This document shows, one piece after another, positions 1-5,834 of a DNA stretch of 5,877 nucleotides (within the stretch, counting starts at the first letter, position 1; each line of letters opens with the position of its first letter). This DNA comes from Muribaculaceae bacterium (lineage in GTDB: Bacteria; Bacteroidota; Bacteroidia; Bacteroidales; Muribaculaceae), in NCBI GenBank assembly GCA_009775355.1, contig VSPN01000100.1:1-5877 (forward strand). Reading direction: 5' to 3'. Made by a program: the position numbers and the translations under genes. The notes under the pieces are model-generated. The model ran no database searches. It saw only the letters and a program-made list of their open reading frames with translations, and was not told the origin of the DNA.

Positions 1-20
1 ATCTACAAAGGATAAATGTC

Positions 21-41
21 TGAGCATCCGACTGATGCTCA
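21..41 (+). terminator. Stem-loop, candidate intrinsic terminator
   Basis: TGAGCATC at 21-28 pairs perfectly with GATGCTCA at 34-41 around a 5-base loop. On the plus strand it is followed by the T-rich stretch TTTCTTATT, so it best fits termination of a plus-strand transcript entering from the left. On the minus strand it lies about 20 bases after the stop of the last gene but is followed by GACATTTATCC, a poor U-tract. It could still work in both directions because the base of the stem on that side is A-rich. Nothing else is visible in bases 1-61. Confidence 0.45.
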
Positions 42-61
42 TTTCTTATTCACATTTGTTT

Positions 62-901
62 TTAAACAAGCTCTAAAAATCTTTTAATGTGAGTATATGG
101 TATTTTAAATGACACAGAAAAATCAAGACTTTCACTAGGGAAAATTGTTTCCTTACTCTCAAAGGACCACTTTACTCTACCACCATCTAATAGAGTTTTA
201 GATAAAGAGTTAACATTGGGCGAATTTGCAATGAGCGTAAAGTCGCATCTAAATCTTTTTGGTTTACATATCAATGCTAATTTAAAATTTGAACATAACT
301 TACGACCAGTGTTTCTCACCCCGATATAAAATTTAAAAATGTAAAAATCATCTTCATATCTAACCTTATCACGATTTATACAGTTGCATTCGCATTCATC
401 GATTTCCAATTCCGGACGTTCAGCACGAAAGAAAAGATCTCGTACTTCGTAATCCTCCATGGCAATAGATTGAAAATTATTGCGTTTGTAATATTTATGA
501 TCGGTCGCCATATGGGGCGCAACAGAACTTCGGGGAATTTTAACTACATAGATAGAGTGTGAAATATCCCCCTCTACACGAATGGGATATATTTTCACTC
601 CTTTTATATGTGGTTGAATGTTTGAGATAATCTGATCTAAACGCTCTTTTGTGAAAGCATTACCATCAAAGGTAGAGATGGCCGTTGGAATATGATTTTT
701 TTCCGATAGACCATAAACAATTATGCCGCCATCTGAATTAGCAAATGAAGAAACATCTTTGGTGATTTCATTCTTACCCTTATCATTAGTTTGGAGAGCT
801 TTACCATCTTTATAATCAAGATGGACATTTTCTTCTACCTCATTCTCTATGAGAGATTTTATCGTCTCTATCGTAAATTCTTTAAGTGAAAATAAGTCCA
901 T
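62..901 (-). CDS. AlbA_2 (Schlafen-like) domain protein with beta-rich C-terminal half
   Basis: This 279-residue protein has an N-terminal AlbA_2 domain (about 10-165). The domain shows ENVHLDYK at 24-31, SSFANSDGGIIVYGL at 51-65, and the later IPRSSVAPHM / YYKR / AMEDYEVRDLFFR elements typical of the family's C-terminal portion. E24, D29 and E67 have the same 5- and 38-residue spacing as the acidic nuclease residues I recall for human SLFN11 (E209/E214/D252). RNase activity is therefore possible but unproven; bacterial members are usually annotated only as ATP-binding or putative regulatory proteins. Residues 166-279 appear as alternating beta strands (FYIFKFYIGVRNTG, DFSVSFKIPY), suggesting a sandwich fold. 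This half contains six cysteines, including CECNC at 170-174. The gene starts with ATG without a Shine-Dalgarno sequence, follows the 120-residue gene by 86 bases, and is very AT-rich (14 of 60 bases GC at 61-120). A separate origin from its neighbours is likely. Confidence 0.85.
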   Translation of the reverse strand: MDLFSLKEFTIETIKSLIENEVEENVHLDYKDGKALQTNDKGKNEITKDVSSFANSDGGIIVYGLSEKNHIPTAISTFDGNAFTKERLDQIISNIQPHIKGVKIYPIRVEGDISHSIYVVKIPRSSVAPHMATDHKYYKRNNFQSIAMEDYEVRDLFFRAERPELEIDECECNCINRDKVRYEDDFYIFKFYIGVRNTGRKLCSNFKLALICKPKRFRCDFTLIANSPNVNSLSKTLLDGGRVKWSFESKETIFPSESLDFSVSFKIPYTHIKRFLELV

Positions 902-987
902 ATAAATAACTATTTGCTATCAGTTCATTTCTTTATCCATATCACCTTCCCGCATTCGCCATATTTAGCATTATCTGCATTTTGAGG
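902..987 (-). other. Intergenic leader with a six-codon reading frame
   Basis: This is the longest gap inside the gene series. On the minus strand it holds GGGAAGGTGAT directly before ATG (938-940), which opens a six-codon frame, MDKEMN, ending at 920-922. The purine-rich leader is a better ribosome site than that of any flanking gene. The frame begins like the upstream 120-residue protein (MDKDEEYK), so it could be the remnant of a duplicated or deleted gene start, or chance. I see no Bacteroides-type promoter (TTTG / TAnnTTTG) and no hairpin here. Confidence 0.25.
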
Positions 988-1350
988 TCAGTGAGAATCA
1001 GATTCTGGGCCGTTATCGTCTTCATCCTCATGGAGAAGGTACTCATATTTTGTCCCGATTAGGCTTTCGCGGTCGTATTCTTTGCGGTACCCCATGATGT
1101 ACCAAGCTATGGATTCCGGATAAATCTGAAAATAGTGTCGGCACACTCGGCGATATAGAAGTAGAATCTTGTCGTTTCCGGCAAAATCGAAAAGATAGTC
1201 AAGCATTCTTTCGACCTCATTCTGAGGTGCTATCCGACTACAAATATCATCAACCAATGGGGTATATTCCATTACGGCCATATCATTCAATGCCCGGATA
1301 TGCGAGACTATCTCTTTTACAAATACCTTGTATTCCTCATCCTTATCCAT
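988..1350 (-). CDS. Uncharacterised 120-residue acidic helical protein
   Basis: I cannot assign this protein to a named family with confidence. It has no signal peptide, membrane segment or recognisable catalytic motif. The sequence is consistent with a small all-helical cytoplasmic protein: helices around 5-22, 28-40, 45-58, 60-76 and 78-91, with conserved-looking aromatic positions (YRRVCRHYFQIYPESIAWYIMGYRKEY, about 66-92). It ends in a strongly acidic tail (HEDEDDNGPESDSH, 107-120). The start is ATG with no Shine-Dalgarno. It begins 7 bases after the AlbA_2/HATPase stop, so the two are probably co-transcribed and translationally coupled. Its position between two AlbA_2 proteins suggests an accessory or inhibitor-like partner; the acidic tail would suit masking a basic, nucleic-acid-binding surface. 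That role is inference only. Confidence 0.75.
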   Translation of the reverse strand: MDKDEEYKVFVKEIVSHIRALNDMAVMEYTPLVDDICSRIAPQNEVERMLDYLFDFAGNDKILLLYRRVCRHYFQIYPESIAWYIMGYRKEYDRESLIGTKYEYLLHEDEDDNGPESDSH

Positions 1351-1357
1351 TTGGTTG

Positions 1358-2857
1358 CTATTTTGATGATTGACTATCTTTCCACTCTTTTGCAGCTTCC
1401 GTCAGGCGGTATTTCTGCTTGGGGTGTTTGGGCTGGTCGGGATATAGGCGTTCTATTGCTCCGTCCGCCAACGCTGGATTAATATAATATTCGCGGAAAC
1501 GCTTTGCACTACTAAGGTTGAATAATGCCATTATCTCTTTAAGTCCCATGAAATCTTCACCCATAAATTGAATGAGCTGTTGTACTTGGGTCGTGCTTGG
1601 GTCGTACTTAGGTCTTACTTGGGTCGTGCTTGGGTCGTGCTTGGGTGAAACTTCGGGGGATATGCTTCCTTTGTTGGGTCGTTTGAAGGTGACGATGACG
1701 AAGCCGCCGTCCCATCGCCATGTGGGTTCCTCAATGCCTTGCTCGCGGCAGGCATCCATTATGCGTTTTGCGCCGCTTCCCCAACTTTCCAGATAGGTGG
1801 ATTTATAGAGCGCTTCGGCAATCTTCAGGTTATAGGGATATGACTCATGTGGCTCCTTGATGGATTCGGGTGATATTTGGGGTGGAAACACACCGGGATT
1901 GGCTATCTCTATTCGGTCATCATAGATAGCGATGCTTCCGGTCAGATTGTGCAGTTCCCATTGGCGGTGACATAATGAGTTGATAAGAGCCTCGCGCAAG
2001 GCATGATATGGCACTTCAAGGCGTTCTTCACGCTGGAGGCTGTGGTCGGTAATCCGGCCACTAAGATTGAGATGCTTGAAGAAGAAAGCCATACCTGCGT
2101 CAAGCAAGTCAAAGAAATTACCCTCGGCACGTTGGTTATCAATAAACTCATTTTTATCCGTACCCAAGAACCGGGCCATCCTTAGCTGGAACTGCGGATA
2201 CTCGTCAATTTGGCTTGAAAACAGCATGACAGCCCCATTGGTCGGGATACCGTTTTTCAGCAATTGCCATTTAGCCAACGTGTCTTCAATCGGTGCACTC
2301 ATCGCACTCCCCGGTATACGTCCACCCTCAACACCAAGCCGGATGCACCCTCTGATATGCTTTTCGTTCAAATCTGCGAGTGTTACACCATCAGCCATTT
2401 GACGTTCCCATGCGTATATCTGTGGTTGATGCGCTCGGATTCGTTCATCATACATATCATGCGGCATCACCTTTGTGGTACTCTCAACCTTATAATACGG
2501 ACATCCGTGGAACGTGTGCGGTCGCTCGCCCCACACCCAACCGTCAAAGTGCATTGCAATCATCTTATTGCCCGGATAGTCCGGCACATCAACATAGTGA
2601 GGCTTGACATCAACCGCCGGTTCCAATCCTGCGATAGCCTGACCAATTTCACGTTTGGTTGCTTCCGTAACTTGCTGCCCAATTATTTTCAGTCCAGTTG
2701 GCGCGACACCGAAAATCAGCCAGCCGCCATCAGTATTGAGAAACGCACATGCCGAGTGCATACCGTCTTTCAGTTCGCCGGTAGTCTTCTTCAACTCTAG
2801 AGTCCGCGACTCATCTGCTGCAATCAATGCCTTTATATCGTCAATGGTCATTTCCAT
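1358..2857 (-). CDS. AlbA_2 / HATPase_c_4 / winged-helix protein
   Basis: This is a 499-residue protein of the COG2865-like ATP-binding regulator type. Numbering is from the ATG at 2857. An AlbA_2 domain at about 5-135 shows ESRTLELK (16-23) and AFLNTDGGWLIFGV (38-51). A GHKL ATPase region (HATPase_c_4) at about 285-390 shows EALIN (289-293), HRQW (297-300), DRIEIANPG (314-322) and GSGAKRI (360-366). A repeat-encoded linker follows at about 395-426. A Fic-type C-terminal winged helix (about 427-490) shows KRFREYYINPALADGAIE and QKYRLT. The third acidic Schlafen-type residue is absent (GVAPTG), so this copy may be regulatory rather than catalytic. An in-frame TTG at 2878 would add seven residues; the ATG is preferred. 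The gene is GC-richer than its neighbours (34 of 60 bases at 1681-1740), hinting at separate acquisition. Function is probably transcriptional or nucleic-acid-linked regulation; the substrate is unknown. Confidence 0.88.
   Translation of the reverse strand: MEMTIDDIKALIAADESRTLELKKTTGELKDGMHSACAFLNTDGGWLIFGVAPTGLKIIGQQVTEATKREIGQAIAGLEPAVDVKPHYVDVPDYPGNKMIAMHFDGWVWGERPHTFHGCPYYKVESTTKVMPHDMYDERIRAHQPQIYAWERQMADGVTLADLNEKHIRGCIRLGVEGGRIPGSAMSAPIEDTLAKWQLLKNGIPTNGAVMLFSSQIDEYPQFQLRMARFLGTDKNEFIDNQRAEGNFFDLLDAGMAFFFKHLNLSGRITDHSLQREERLEVPYHALREALINSLCHRQWELHNLTGSIAIYDDRIEIANPGVFPPQISPESIKEPHESYPYNLKIAEALYKSTYLESWGSGAKRIMDACREQGIEEPTWRWDGGFVIVTFKRPNKGSISPEVSPKHDPSTTQVRPKYDPSTTQVQQLIQFMGEDFMGLKEIMALFNLSSAKRFREYYINPALADGAIERLYPDQPKHPKQKYRLTEAAKEWKDSQSSK
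1585..1646 (-). repeat. 11-bp tandem repeat inside the AlbA_2/HATPase gene
   Basis: On the plus strand, CTTGGGTCGT followed by G or A recurs every 11 bases, with units starting at 1585, 1596, 1607, 1618, 1629 and 1640. The 1607 unit carries two changes and the last unit is partial (7 bases). Three units make 33 bp, which encodes the 11-residue pattern PKHDPSTTQVR / PKYDPSTTQVQ on the minus strand. Because 11 is not a multiple of 3, all three minus-strand frames read through the array with the same cyclic peptide. In-register matches at 1651 (CTTCGGG) and 1674 (TTGGGTCGT) hint at an older, longer array. Confidence 0.9.
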
Positions 2858-2884
2858 AATTTGGTAAAAGTTACTCAAAAGAGT

Positions 2885-2918
2885 GAAGTATAAGTCTATC
2901 TATAATCTTGTTTGTCAA
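2885..2918 (-). promoter_or_regulatory. Weak candidate promoter before the AlbA_2/HATPase gene
   Basis: On the minus strand TTGACA (2918-2913) overlaps the stop of the upstream gene, and TATACTTC (2892-2885) lies 23 bases after the TTG. This is a partial match to the Bacteroides -33/-7 pattern (TTTG, then TAnnTTTG after roughly 19-21 bases), with long spacing and two mismatches. If real, genes 5 and 6 could be transcribed independently of the SMC operon. The 57-base gap and the change in base composition here make a boundary plausible. Confidence 0.22.
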
Positions 2919-3355
2919 TATGGTAGTTCTCGGCTGAAAATTTCTTGTTTAACCTTTTCCATATCGTTGAAGCTATTCTCTCCATTTTCCATCAACTTCA
3001 TAATATGGTAGAATCCTCCATTGGCGTATTCATTGATCAGTAGAATCGCGTCCTGCGGGTTCTTTAAGATGTCTAGTGTTCCTGCTTTAGCTATGCACAT
3101 ACAAATAAGAGCACGCGCATCGTTTTCTCCTTCGTGAGCTCTCATGGTTGAAAGCGAAAAAGGCTTATCTGCTATCGGGGGAGTTAAGGGGCGGCGTTCA
3201 TCTCTCAGGAACCCTATCACTGCAGCCCAAACGAATGGTTGCCAATGATAGGAGAACACATTAAACTGACCGCCTTGTTTGTTGGCGAACTTTGTTATCA
3301 CTTCGTCCTTTGCCTTTTGTTCAAAGGAAAATCGAATTTCGAAGATGTCTTCCAT
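2915..3355 (-). CDS. Dnd system-associated protein 4-like small protein
   Basis: This is a 146-residue protein with no signal peptide or membrane segment. From memory of the family, it resembles the phosphorothioation (Dnd) system-associated protein 4 group. Those proteins share a hydrophobic-aromatic segment ending in a glycine and an arginine-proline turn (here FVWAAVIGFLRDERRPL, 41-57), a PF pair (65-66), and a C-terminal EYANGGF signature (109-115). No catalytic residues stand out; an adaptor or regulatory subunit is more likely than an enzyme. The ATG lies 2 bases after the SMC ATPase stop, so the two are almost certainly translationally coupled and probably act in one complex. The N-terminal FEIRFSFEQKAKDEV also recalls DndE-like openings, which is an alternative I rate lower. 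I could not run a profile search, so the family name is tentative while the gene itself is secure. Confidence 0.7.
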   Translation of the reverse strand: MEDIFEIRFSFEQKAKDEVITKFANKQGGQFNVFSYHWQPFVWAAVIGFLRDERRPLTPPIADKPFSLSTMRAHEGENDARALICMCIAKAGTLDILKNPQDAILLINEYANGGFYHIMKLMENGENSFNDMEKVKQEIFSRELPY

Positions 3356-3357
3356 AC

Positions 3358-5520
3358 TTACTTCAGTCTTACGATGTTAGTAGATACCTCGAATATTTCA
3401 GGATCTTGAGTCTCAGTACAATATAGCTTGCTCTCAAGATTATAGATTCGCGATACGTTGGAGGCATTATAAATGTCTTTATAGTTCTCGCTATCTATTT
3501 CAACATCTTTAGTGATGATGATGGTCTGCTCAAAGATATCTTTTATACCAATGAGATACTTATGGGTGGTTTCCGGATCAAAGCTTGAAGTAGGAGCATC
3601 GCTGATGAATGGGTAATAAATACCCAATGCCTCTTGATTAAGAGACAACAAAGCATTAATAATGCTCATCTTCTTTCTGTCTTCGTGGCTAGTATTGAGA
3701 CCAGCATCGAACCGAATAGTATAGTTATCATCTATATCGATGCGTCCTTTGTAGCCATTATCATGCTCCGTAAAACGAGCATAAAATTCGTTAGCTTTCT
3801 CCTCGATGAGTCGCAGAAGTTCGATGCGAGCTTTTTCCTGAACTCGTGAACAGATATCTTCTAAGAAGGTAGAGATGTTCTTCCATTCGGTCTCTTCAAC
3901 CTGAGTAATGGCAGAACCTGCTTTCCCTTTAATCTTTTCGAGCTCTCGTTCTGCAGTTCTTAATTCTGCTTTTGCATCTGAAATAACCTGTTCACAAGCT
4001 GTTAGCTTCCTTTTAACTTTTTCAAGTTCAGCACGGGAGCCTCGAAGATTGTTATTGAGAAGCTGGGCGGTGCCGGCTTGTTGTATCGGATCTACGCCGT
4101 GCTTCTTTTTAGCCTCCTCAATTTTTTCGTCCAGCGCTCGTTTCTTATCGAGAAAGCGTTTCCTTTGGGATTGAAGTTTTTCAATCTCATTATCAGAATC
4201 TTGGTATTGTTTGTCAATTTGAGAAAGCGATACGAGAAGAGAGTCCGGAAAGTCTGCGATTTTTCCTATAAGCATGTTAAAATGCTTGGAAAATTCGAGG
4301 TTGGATTTATAATCTTCGAGTTCTTGAAGATATGCTTCTTGCATACGCATTCTTTCGAGAATATAGTCAATCGCATGTTGATGGTCCGAATCTACAGGCG
4401 AGCCACATACGAAGCAAACTTTATCGCGAAGGATTTCTTCAAGTTTGCTTTTTCCTGGATTATCCAGATATTTACGTTCAGGTAATGTATATTCCGTCTC
4501 GACATGCTGCGTTATAATCTCTTTGCTTTTGCGGATCATTTCTCCAATACCTCTAAGAATCCAGAGTTCCGGAAGTTTACGCCGCTGATATGAGTCAATC
4601 TCATTCAGCCTCCCGTTTATTCGAGCAATCTCCGTGTCGCATACGCCATATTCTTTGACGAGTTGAGTGAAGCCGGCCAACCCAGAAAGTTTATTCTCAC
4701 TTTCGGTAAGATGGAGATTGATGGCGTTGATTGCATCATCAAGTTCCTTTTTCTTCTCAGTTTCGGATTTGATTGTTCGTTGAGCTGTTTCTATACGGCT
4801 AACCAAATCACGAACAGCGGAGTTGTGTTTGTTAGCTTCACGCATATGCTTTGACTCCATCGCACTGATTTTAGTCTTAGCCATGCTAATGATTTGGGAG
4901 AGTTTCTCATAATAAGGATAATATGAGATATGTCTCACTGCATCCCGGAGATTCTCATGTGAACGAAAGTTTATGAGGTCATCCAAAGATTCACCTTGAA
5001 ACCATATATAGCCGCGAATGCCCTCCGGGAATAACTCCGAGATGACATCCTCTGCTAAATCTGCGGTTTTTACTTTCGTTCCCGTGGTACTTTCATGAGA
5101 AATTTTCAAGATGTTGTTATCAACCTTCCATGCTTTATCATGATCCCATTCACTATGTTCAAGCCTTTGAGCCGTAACACTTCTTTCAATCTCATAGACA
5201 AGACCATTATCATCAATAATTTCGATGCTGACAGAGGTGGTTACGCTTTGGTTTGCCTCAGTTTCCTTTAGGGCTTTTTTGTTAATGAACTCATGCCTCT
5301 TTAATGCAAAATTTGCATTGCTGGGTAGACCGTTAGTAGAACGCCATCCGATTTCGGATATATATAGTTTGCCAAAGAGCACCCAATAAAACGCATTGAA
5401 GAGCTTCGATTTGCCCTTACCTCCTTTGCCTATTATCAGATTCAATCCCTTTCCAAAATCTATGGATTGTAGTCCATAATAGGATTGGAAGTTATTGATG
5501 GTTAGGTTGGTAATTCTCAT
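3358..5520 (-). CDS. SMC/Rad50/DndD-like ABC ATPase with CxxC hook
   Basis: This 720-residue protein has a split ABC ATPase head. The N-terminal half opens MRITNLTINNFQSYYG, followed by Walker A GKGGKGKS (31-38), LFNAFYWVLFG (40-50), and WFQGESLDDL (173-182), equivalent to the FFDGE motif of DndD/SbcC proteins. Coiled coils lie at about 205-315 and 383-545. Between them C369 and C372 form a CxxC like the Rad50 zinc hook. The C-terminal half has PFISDAPTSSFD (637-648) as Walker B/D-loop and TIIITKD (666-672) in place of the usual IITH. The canonical LSxGE signature is missing; TSHEDRKKM (610-618) occupies its place. Such proteins bind DNA ends or altered DNA and use ATP to clamp or signal. The ATG at 5520 is chosen because it starts the family motif and has AAAGGA upstream (5528-5533); a TTG at 5544 would overlap the preceding gene. 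DndD-like is my best guess; a Lamassu LmuB-type protein is an alternative. Confidence 0.88.
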   Translation of the reverse strand: MRITNLTINNFQSYYGLQSIDFGKGLNLIIGKGGKGKSKLFNAFYWVLFGKLYISEIGWRSTNGLPSNANFALKRHEFINKKALKETEANQSVTTSVSIEIIDDNGLVYEIERSVTAQRLEHSEWDHDKAWKVDNNILKISHESTTGTKVKTADLAEDVISELFPEGIRGYIWFQGESLDDLINFRSHENLRDAVRHISYYPYYEKLSQIISMAKTKISAMESKHMREANKHNSAVRDLVSRIETAQRTIKSETEKKKELDDAINAINLHLTESENKLSGLAGFTQLVKEYGVCDTEIARINGRLNEIDSYQRRKLPELWILRGIGEMIRKSKEIITQHVETEYTLPERKYLDNPGKSKLEEILRDKVCFVCGSPVDSDHQHAIDYILERMRMQEAYLQELEDYKSNLEFSKHFNMLIGKIADFPDSLLVSLSQIDKQYQDSDNEIEKLQSQRKRFLDKKRALDEKIEEAKKKHGVDPIQQAGTAQLLNNNLRGSRAELEKVKRKLTACEQVISDAKAELRTAERELEKIKGKAGSAITQVEETEWKNISTFLEDICSRVQEKARIELLRLIEEKANEFYARFTEHDNGYKGRIDIDDNYTIRFDAGLNTSHEDRKKMSIINALLSLNQEALGIYYPFISDAPTSSFDPETTHKYLIGIKDIFEQTIIITKDVEIDSENYKDIYNASNVSRIYNLESKLYCTETQDPEIFEVSTNIVRLK

Positions 5521-5531
5521 ATATCGATCCT

Positions 5532-5735
5532 TTAAGAGTTGCAAATTATTTTGATTTGGGATATATACTGGTTGACCAATGTAGACGCGTCGCCTCTATC
5601 GGTACAAAGACTCGTCAACATTTTGGCCACTTCTTTAGCCTTCTTAGTGTCGACTAAGACCTTTTCTTTTCCTGCCTCAACCGTGGAATTCAGTTCTTCC
5701 ACAATGAGTTTGTACATTTCGTCTTGTATTGCCAT
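5532..5735 (-). CDS. Uncharacterised 67-residue helical protein
   Basis: This is a short protein of unrecognised family, rich in K, E and V. It looks like two or three helices: about 2-20 (QDEMYKLIVEELNSTVEAG), 29-43 (DTKKAKEVAKMLTSL) and 50-65 (ASTLVNQYISQIKIIC). It lacks a signal peptide, and its two cysteines (44, 65) are not arranged as a zinc site. Evidence that it is real: an ATG start, protein-like composition, and a stop 11 bases before the SMC ATPase ATG, which makes it the first intact gene of that operon. A small subunit or DNA-binding partner of the ATPase is the natural inference. No Shine-Dalgarno precedes the ATG. A nine-base gap separates it from the stop of the broken frame upstream. 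Confidence 0.65.
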   Translation of the reverse strand: MAIQDEMYKLIVEELNSTVEAGKEKVLVDTKKAKEVAKMLTSLCTDRGDASTLVNQYISQIKIICNS

Positions 5736-5744
5736 ACAGTAACG

Positions 5745-5825
5745 TTAATTGTATTGTTGTTCTTCGGATTCAAGCAACTCGAATAAATCAATACCTAAAG
5801 AGGGATATTCAGTTAATGGCTTGAT
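5745..5825 (-). pseudogene. Apparent C-terminal tail of an upstream gene, cut by in-frame stops
   Basis: Twenty-six codons ending in TAA at 5745-5747 read IKPLTEYPSLG then IDLFELLESEEQQYN, a very protein-like carboxyl end. The frame contains no ATG or plausible start and is preceded by adjacent TGA and TAA codons (5826-5831), with a further TAG at 5856-5858. Its stop sits 9 bases before the ATG of the 67-residue gene, the spacing expected inside an operon. Either the upstream gene is frameshifted here, or a rearrangement joined foreign sequence to its tail, or the similarity to protein is chance. What the gene was cannot be told from 26 residues. Confidence 0.35.
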
Positions 5826-5834
5826 TTATCAAGC
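5819..5834. repeat. Perfect palindrome GCTTGAT-TT-ATCAAGC
   Basis: Seven-base arms with a 2-base centre, located exactly where the minus-strand tail frame becomes blocked by stops. A dimeric regulator's operator, a recombination or insertion target, or a chance occurrence are all possible. With a 2-base centre it would make only a small hairpin and has no T-tract, so it is not a good terminator. Confidence 0.5.

Noticed and set aside
994..1006. Palindrome AGAATC-A-GATTCT
   Set aside because: It lies inside the end of the 120-residue gene, encodes its Glu-Ser-Asp-Ser tail, has no T-tract, and is short enough to be chance.
1585..1646. Possible CRISPR-like array
   Set aside because: Units are 11 bp, contiguous and without spacers, and they lie inside a coding frame.
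1572..1796. Plus-strand frame through the tandem repeat
   Set aside because: It is antisense to the clear AlbA_2/HATPase gene; its repetitive peptide is just the 11-bp repeat read backwards.
2003..2867. Several plus- and minus-strand frames of 60-178 codons overlapping the AlbA_2/HATPase gene
   Set aside because: All are out-of-frame shadows of a gene with recognisable domains; their peptides show no domain-like features.
2858..2878. TTG start adding seven residues to the AlbA_2/HATPase protein
   Set aside because: The ATG at 2857 leads directly into the family's usual N-terminus; TTG starts are uncommon and nothing favours this one.
3634..4854. Plus-strand frames opposite the SMC ATPase, including one with hydrophobic stretches
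   Set aside because: They are antisense to coiled-coil coding sequence; the serine-, phenylalanine- and leucine-rich peptides are the usual complement of Glu/Lys-rich codons.
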